A stretch of DNA of 64,000 nt from UBA6168 sp041741095. Lineage in GTDB: Bacteria > Bacteroidota > Bacteroidia > Chitinophagales > Saprospiraceae. The stretch lies in assembly GCA_041741095.1 (NCBI GenBank), contig JBGSKQ010000095.1, positions 335,567 through 399,566 on the forward strand, given 5' to 3'. Below are positions 60,670-64,000 of the stretch, piece after piece. The notes beneath the pieces are model-generated. The model was not told the origin of the DNA. It did not search any database and saw only the letters and a program-made list of their open reading frames with translations. How positions within the stretch are numbered: the stretch's first letter is position 1; every line of letters starts with the position of its first letter. A program made the translations under genes and the position numbers.

Positions 60670-62169
60670 ATGAACGATATCGAACAACTATATCAGGAAT
60701 CAGAAACGTTTCGGGACCATCTCGCTACTGTTGACAAAAAAGGCAAAAGAATCTGGGTATATCCCAGAAAACCCCAAGGTTGGTTTTATAAAGCACGTAC
60801 TTATACTAGCTGGCTGCTATTGGCTCTTTTATTTGGGATGCCATTTATTAGGGTCAATGGCGAGCCCTTCATGCTGTTCAACGTGCTGGAAGCCAAATTT
60901 GTCGTCTTGGGCATCGTCTTCACCCCGCAGGATTTGCATTTATTTGCACTGGCGATGGTCACTTTAATGGTGTTCATTGTACTTTTCACAGTAGTATTTG
61001 GCCGCTTGTTTTGTGGTTGGGTTTGCCCACAGACTATTTTTATGGAAATGGTTTTCCGTAAAATTGAATATTGGATTGAGGGCGATGCCAACCAACAACG
61101 AAAATTGAACAACGACCCTTGGACCTCTGATAAAATTATCAAAAAATTCAGCAAGCACATTATATTTTTTGTAATTGCTGTATTAATAGCCAATATATTC
61201 CTCTCGTATATAATTGGCACCGATGCCGTTGGTAAAATTATCAAAGAACCCATTGAAATGCACGTTGTTGGTTTTCTTGCCATGCTTGTATTCTCAGGGC
61301 TTTTTTATGGCGTTTTTGCCTTCATGCGGGAGCAGGTTTGCACCACCATTTGCCCTTATGGCAGGATGCAGGGAGTGTTGTTGGTGCAGGATAGCATAGT
61401 GGTTCATTACGACTTTGTAAGGGGAGAGCCAAGGGGCAAGGTGAAAAAAACCAACCCGGTGGCCAATATTCAAAGTGAGATAGCAACAGCAGCATTGAAG
61501 ACGGCCAATGGGCAGGAAACAATAGAAGCCAGCCCCATTAAATTGGTGGGGGATTGCATTGATTGCAAATTGTGCGTACAAGTTTGTCCTACGGGCATTG
61601 ATATCAGGAACGGTACACAGTTGGAGTGTGTGAATTGCACGGCATGTATTGATGCCTGCGATGGGGTAATGGACAAGGTGGGCCGTCCAAGGGGTCTCAT
61701 CCGCTACGATTCCTACAATGGGGTTCAAAAAGGGAAAAAGAAGATATTCAATACACGGGCCATTGCATATTCAATGGTATTAGTGGCCTTGATTAGCCTA
61801 CAGGCATTTTTATTTGCTACCCGGACGGAAGTTGAGACTCTGGTTTTGAAAACGCCAGGCCAACTATATACAGTGGTGGAAGATGTTTATTACAGGAACG
61901 TCTATAACTGGGAGGTCATCAATAAAACCGCCCAAGATATTGAGAATATTGAATTCAAAGTGGTGGGCGTACCCAATTCCCGGCTCCAGGTAATTGGTAC
62001 TAAAGAGAATATCATATCTCCAAAACAAGGGCTTGTGAAAGGGGTATTGATGCTCGATATTCTTAAAACTGAAATGAAAACCACCAAGCGAAAGATTAAA
62101 ATCGAAGTTTATTCCAATGGGAAACTGATAGATGAAGCGAAGACCAACTTTTTAGGGCCAATTAAATAA
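60670..62169 (+). CDS. ccoG: Cytochrome c oxidase accessory protein CcoG
   Basis: 499-aa membrane protein with polyferredoxin motifs and a role in copper reduction for cbb3 assembly. Several N-terminal helices are followed by RLFCGWVCPQTIFMEM, VCTTICPYGRMQG, DCIDCKLCVQVCPTGID, and CVNCTACIDACDGVMDKVG. A C-terminal Ig-like domain (about 380-499) is typical. Confidence 0.94.
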   Translation: MNDIEQLYQESETFRDHLATVDKKGKRIWVYPRKPQGWFYKARTYTSWLLLALLFGMPFIRVNGEPFMLFNVLEAKFVVLGIVFTPQDLHLFALAMVTLMVFIVLFTVVFGRLFCGWVCPQTIFMEMVFRKIEYWIEGDANQQRKLNNDPWTSDKIIKKFSKHIIFFVIAVLIANIFLSYIIGTDAVGKIIKEPIEMHVVGFLAMLVFSGLFYGVFAFMREQVCTTICPYGRMQGVLLVQDSIVVHYDFVRGEPRGKVKKTNPVANIQSEIATAALKTANGQETIEASPIKLVGDCIDCKLCVQVCPTGIDIRNGTQLECVNCTACIDACDGVMDKVGRPRGLIRYDSYNGVQKGKKKIFNTRAIAYSMVLVALISLQAFLFATRTEVETLVLKTPGQLYTVVEDVYYRNVYNWEVINKTAQDIENIEFKVVGVPNSRLQVIGTKENIISPKQGLVKGVLMLDILKTEMKTTKRKIKIEVYSNGKLIDEAKTNFLGPIK

Positions 62170-62189
62170 CACAAATCAATCATTCGGAC

Positions 62190-62630
62190 ATGAAATTAAA
62201 TTGGGGGAGCAGTATCGCAATATTTTACAGTCTATTTGTAATTGTTATGGTTGCCATGGTTTTTTATTCAAAATCATTTGACAACAGCCTTGTGGTGGAC
62301 AATTACTATGAGCAAGACTTACAATACCAACAGCATATCAACAAGCTACAAAATAGCCAGCAGTTGCAAAAGGACCTGGAAATTATGGAAGACAAAACTC
62401 AAAAAATTGTAAATTTCCAATTTCCCCAAGGGTTTGAACAATTGGGCGGTGAAATACAATTTTACAGGGCCGACGACAAATCGAAGGACTTCTCGTTGAA
62501 AGTAAACACAGATGAACAAGGCGCACAGGCCGTTTCATCACAAGCAATGGTGCCGGGGCGTTGGACAGTAAAAGTGGATTGGGAGGGCGACGGCAAAACA
62601 TTCTATAAGGAAGAAGTGATTATTTTGTAA
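62190..62630 (+). CDS. ccoH: FixH/CcoH family protein
   Basis: 146-aa single-helix membrane protein (IAIFYSLFVIVMVAMVFYSK) with a periplasmic beta domain, closing the cco operon. The sequence SFDNSLVVDNYYEQDLQYQ is typical. FixH helps in oxidase assembly. A strong terminator follows. Confidence 0.9.
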   Translation: MKLNWGSSIAIFYSLFVIVMVAMVFYSKSFDNSLVVDNYYEQDLQYQQHINKLQNSQQLQKDLEIMEDKTQKIVNFQFPQGFEQLGGEIQFYRADDKSKDFSLKVNTDEQGAQAVSSQAMVPGRWTVKVDWEGDGKTFYKEEVIIL

Positions 62631-62696
62631 CTGCACTGGCCCTTATAGAAATAGTATTGTAGAACAGTTTTGGTGAAAATATTTTGATGGTTGAAA

Positions 62697-62730
62697 AAGG
62701 GGATTGCCGTTGGCAATCCCCTTGTCTTTT
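62697..62730 (+). terminator. Terminator after ccoH
   Basis: Perfect 12-bp stem (62697-62708 with 62712-62723), a 3-nt loop and a T-run GTCTTTTTT. Confidence 0.9.
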
Positions 62731-62795
62731 TTGACAAAAATCATTTTCAATAGTGACAAACTGCACACTTAATTTATAGAAATACAGCGATTTTG
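62731..62795 (+). promoter_or_regulatory. TonB promoter with a dyad and a degenerate partner
   Basis: Distal dyad TTGACAAAAATCAT (62731-62744); 22 bp further TGACAAACTGCA keeps the left half only. CGATTTTG (62788-62795) lies 21 bp after the degenerate partner and keeps TTTG. Dyads are 169 and 147 bp upstream of the TonB start, the same offsets as in the cco promoter. Confidence 0.4.
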
Positions 62796-62906
62796 TTAAT
62801 GAAAAAAAGAAGAAAATAGGGCATTGAAATGTAGAGGGTATGTACCTTTTTTTCTCATATCCGCCTTTTCATCCCTACATTTTTTGACACTCAAAATCAT
62901 TGGATT

Positions 62907-63812
62907 ATGACGTTCGAAATATCAGGCACCACCATCAGGCTCATTTTAGCCAGTATCGTTGTCCTGACGACAGCGATGATCCTTGTGTTGAGGTATTTAT
63001 TCAACAAAAGGGAAACCATCAACCTCACAGAAAAAAATAAGGGTCGCAAATGGAGTTCGCCCTTAGAAGGCCGGAACAAATATCCTGAAGTGGATACTTT
63101 TGTTTTGCGAAATACCTTTTTGAACTACGGTTTGATGGTGGCTATTGGTTTAATGATTTTAGCCTTTAGCTGGACATCTTATCAGAAAAAAGTGGACGTT
63201 TCTTCCTTGCTTGGAACCCTGACCGATGAAATCGAAATGGAAACGCCCCGCACCACCGAACCGCCACCACCACCGCCACCACCGCCTCCCACCGCTACCC
63301 AAATAGTGGTCAGCGACTTGCCGGATATGGAAACGGTCATATTTGAAGACCAGAGCATTGACGAAAATACAAATATAGATGCCCCGGTTTTCGAGGAGAA
63401 AAAAGCCGCACCGCCGCCACCGCCTCCGCCGCCACCGCCAATGGAAGACAATGAACGGGAAATATTCAAAGTGGTGGAGCAACAGCCTATGTTTCCTGGC
63501 TGCATGGATATTTCGGACAAAACCGAGCGTTATAAATGTTCGGAACAGAAAATGCTGGAATTCATTTATAGCGAAATATCTTATCCATCCATTGCCAGAG
63601 AAAACGGCATCAGCGGCATGGTAGTCACCAGGTTTGTAGTGGAAAAAGATGGCAGTATCTCCAATATTGAAGTTATAAGGGATATCGGTGGTGGCTGTGG
63701 TGACGAAGCCGTGAGGGTCATTAAGAAAATGCCTATCTGGATTCCCGGTAAGCAAAGGGAAAAACCGGTCAGGGTGATGTTTACTTTGCCTGTTAAATTT
63801 GTATTGAGTTAA
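62907..63812 (+). CDS. TonB family energy-transducing protein
   Basis: 301-aa inner-membrane protein. Membrane helix near residue 15 (LILASIVVLTTAMILVLRYL) and another near 80 (YGLMVAIGLMILAFSW). Two proline-rich spacers follow (near 113-122 and 168-178). The C-terminal TonB domain reads ISYPSIARENGISGMVV, FVVEKDGSISNIEVIRDIGG and MPIWIPGKQREKPVRVMF. It would energise TonB-dependent receptors such as the SusC protein of this window. Confidence 0.93.
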   Translation: MTFEISGTTIRLILASIVVLTTAMILVLRYLFNKRETINLTEKNKGRKWSSPLEGRNKYPEVDTFVLRNTFLNYGLMVAIGLMILAFSWTSYQKKVDVSSLLGTLTDEIEMETPRTTEPPPPPPPPPPTATQIVVSDLPDMETVIFEDQSIDENTNIDAPVFEEKKAAPPPPPPPPPPMEDNEREIFKVVEQQPMFPGCMDISDKTERYKCSEQKMLEFIYSEISYPSIARENGISGMVVTRFVVEKDGSISNIEVIRDIGGGCGDEAVRVIKKMPIWIPGKQREKPVRVMFTLPVKFVLS

Positions 63813-63841
63813 AATATTGTAACTGCTTTAGAGCTTGTTTG

Positions 63842-64000
63842 CGATTTGGTCACTTGGCCAAAAACGGCTCTTTTCCGCCATTTTTTCACCTTTTTTCAGT
63901 TGCGTAGCGCCACTCCCGATGAACCGGGACAAGTTATGCGCCTTCAAAAAGATAAAAAACTGACGAAAAATGGCTCGTTTTTGCCTCAAGCACCAAATCG
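63842..64000. repeat. Large imperfect palindrome at the window edge
   Basis: About 160 bp. The ends are complementary (CGATTTGGTCACTTGGC and GCCTCAAGCACCAAATCG, with mismatches), the flanks are T-rich against A-rich, and the core TCCCGATGAACCGGGA lies at 63914-63929. It may continue outside the window. No open frame. Confidence 0.7.

Overview
The window looks like a chromosomal segment of a Bacteroidota bacterium, most likely Saprospiria-like. The signs are type IX secretion (T9SS) C-terminal sorting domains on several exported proteins, a SprB-repeat adhesin, a SusC/SusD pair, Bacteroidota-type -7 promoter elements (TAnnTTTG), many Sec or lipoprotein signals, and a clade II (Sec-type) nitrous oxide reductase beside a fused CcoN/CcoO oxidase. 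No tRNA, rRNA, CRISPR array, prophage or complete insertion sequence was recognised. All coordinates and alignments were read by eye.

Layout. 1-8.6 kb: a truncated flavin amine oxidase, a TPR lipoprotein, YceI, a Crp/Fnr regulator, an FAD oxidoreductase, an MmcQ-like protein, trmD, an FKBP isomerase and a small exported protein. 8.6-19.5 kb: two divergent giant surface proteins, a 1992-aa SprB-repeat adhesin and a 1375-aa dockerin/cohesin-like protein. 19.6-33.1 kb: glutathione peroxidase, a haem-c dehydrogenase-like lipoprotein, sbcD, DoxX, a PDZ protein, a GHL10-type glycosidase, a secreted peptidylarginine-deiminase-like enzyme, a DUF3298 lipoprotein, miaA and an acyltransferase. 33.4-39.7 kb: a SusC-SusD-SusE-like operon without an adjacent glycoside hydrolase. 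39.9-47.5 kb: a stress island of four universal stress proteins, three CBS-pair proteins, a VIT1/CCC1 metal transporter and an Rrf2 regulator. 47.7-54.6 kb: nitrous oxide respiration (cytochrome c, nosZ, membrane protein, nosL, nosD, nosF, nosY). 54.8-63.8 kb: an exported protein, an AraC regulator, the cbb3 oxidase cluster (ccoS, ccoNO, ccoQ, ccoP, ccoG, ccoH) and a TonB protein.

The most interesting signal is regulatory. Eight promoters (SusC, two CBS genes, three USP genes, nos, cco) and, in weaker form, TonB carry one or usually two dyads of the form TGAY-N4-RTCA. Paired dyads lie 22-23 bp apart centre to centre, and the proximal dyad ends 21-22 bp before a TAnnTTTG-like -7 element. YceI has a single perfect dyad 23 bp before TAATTTTG. 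This is the geometry of a Crp/Fnr-type activator near -41.5 with a second dimer two helical turns upstream. It would tie microaerobic respiration, N2O reduction, stress proteins and an outer-membrane uptake system into one regulon.

A second theme is repeats. Palindromes sharing a TCCCGA...TCGGGA core and arrays of degenerate 7-bp units fill intergenic spaces, encode the C-terminal tails of NosD and NosF, and encode the linker of a thioredoxin-like/USP fusion.
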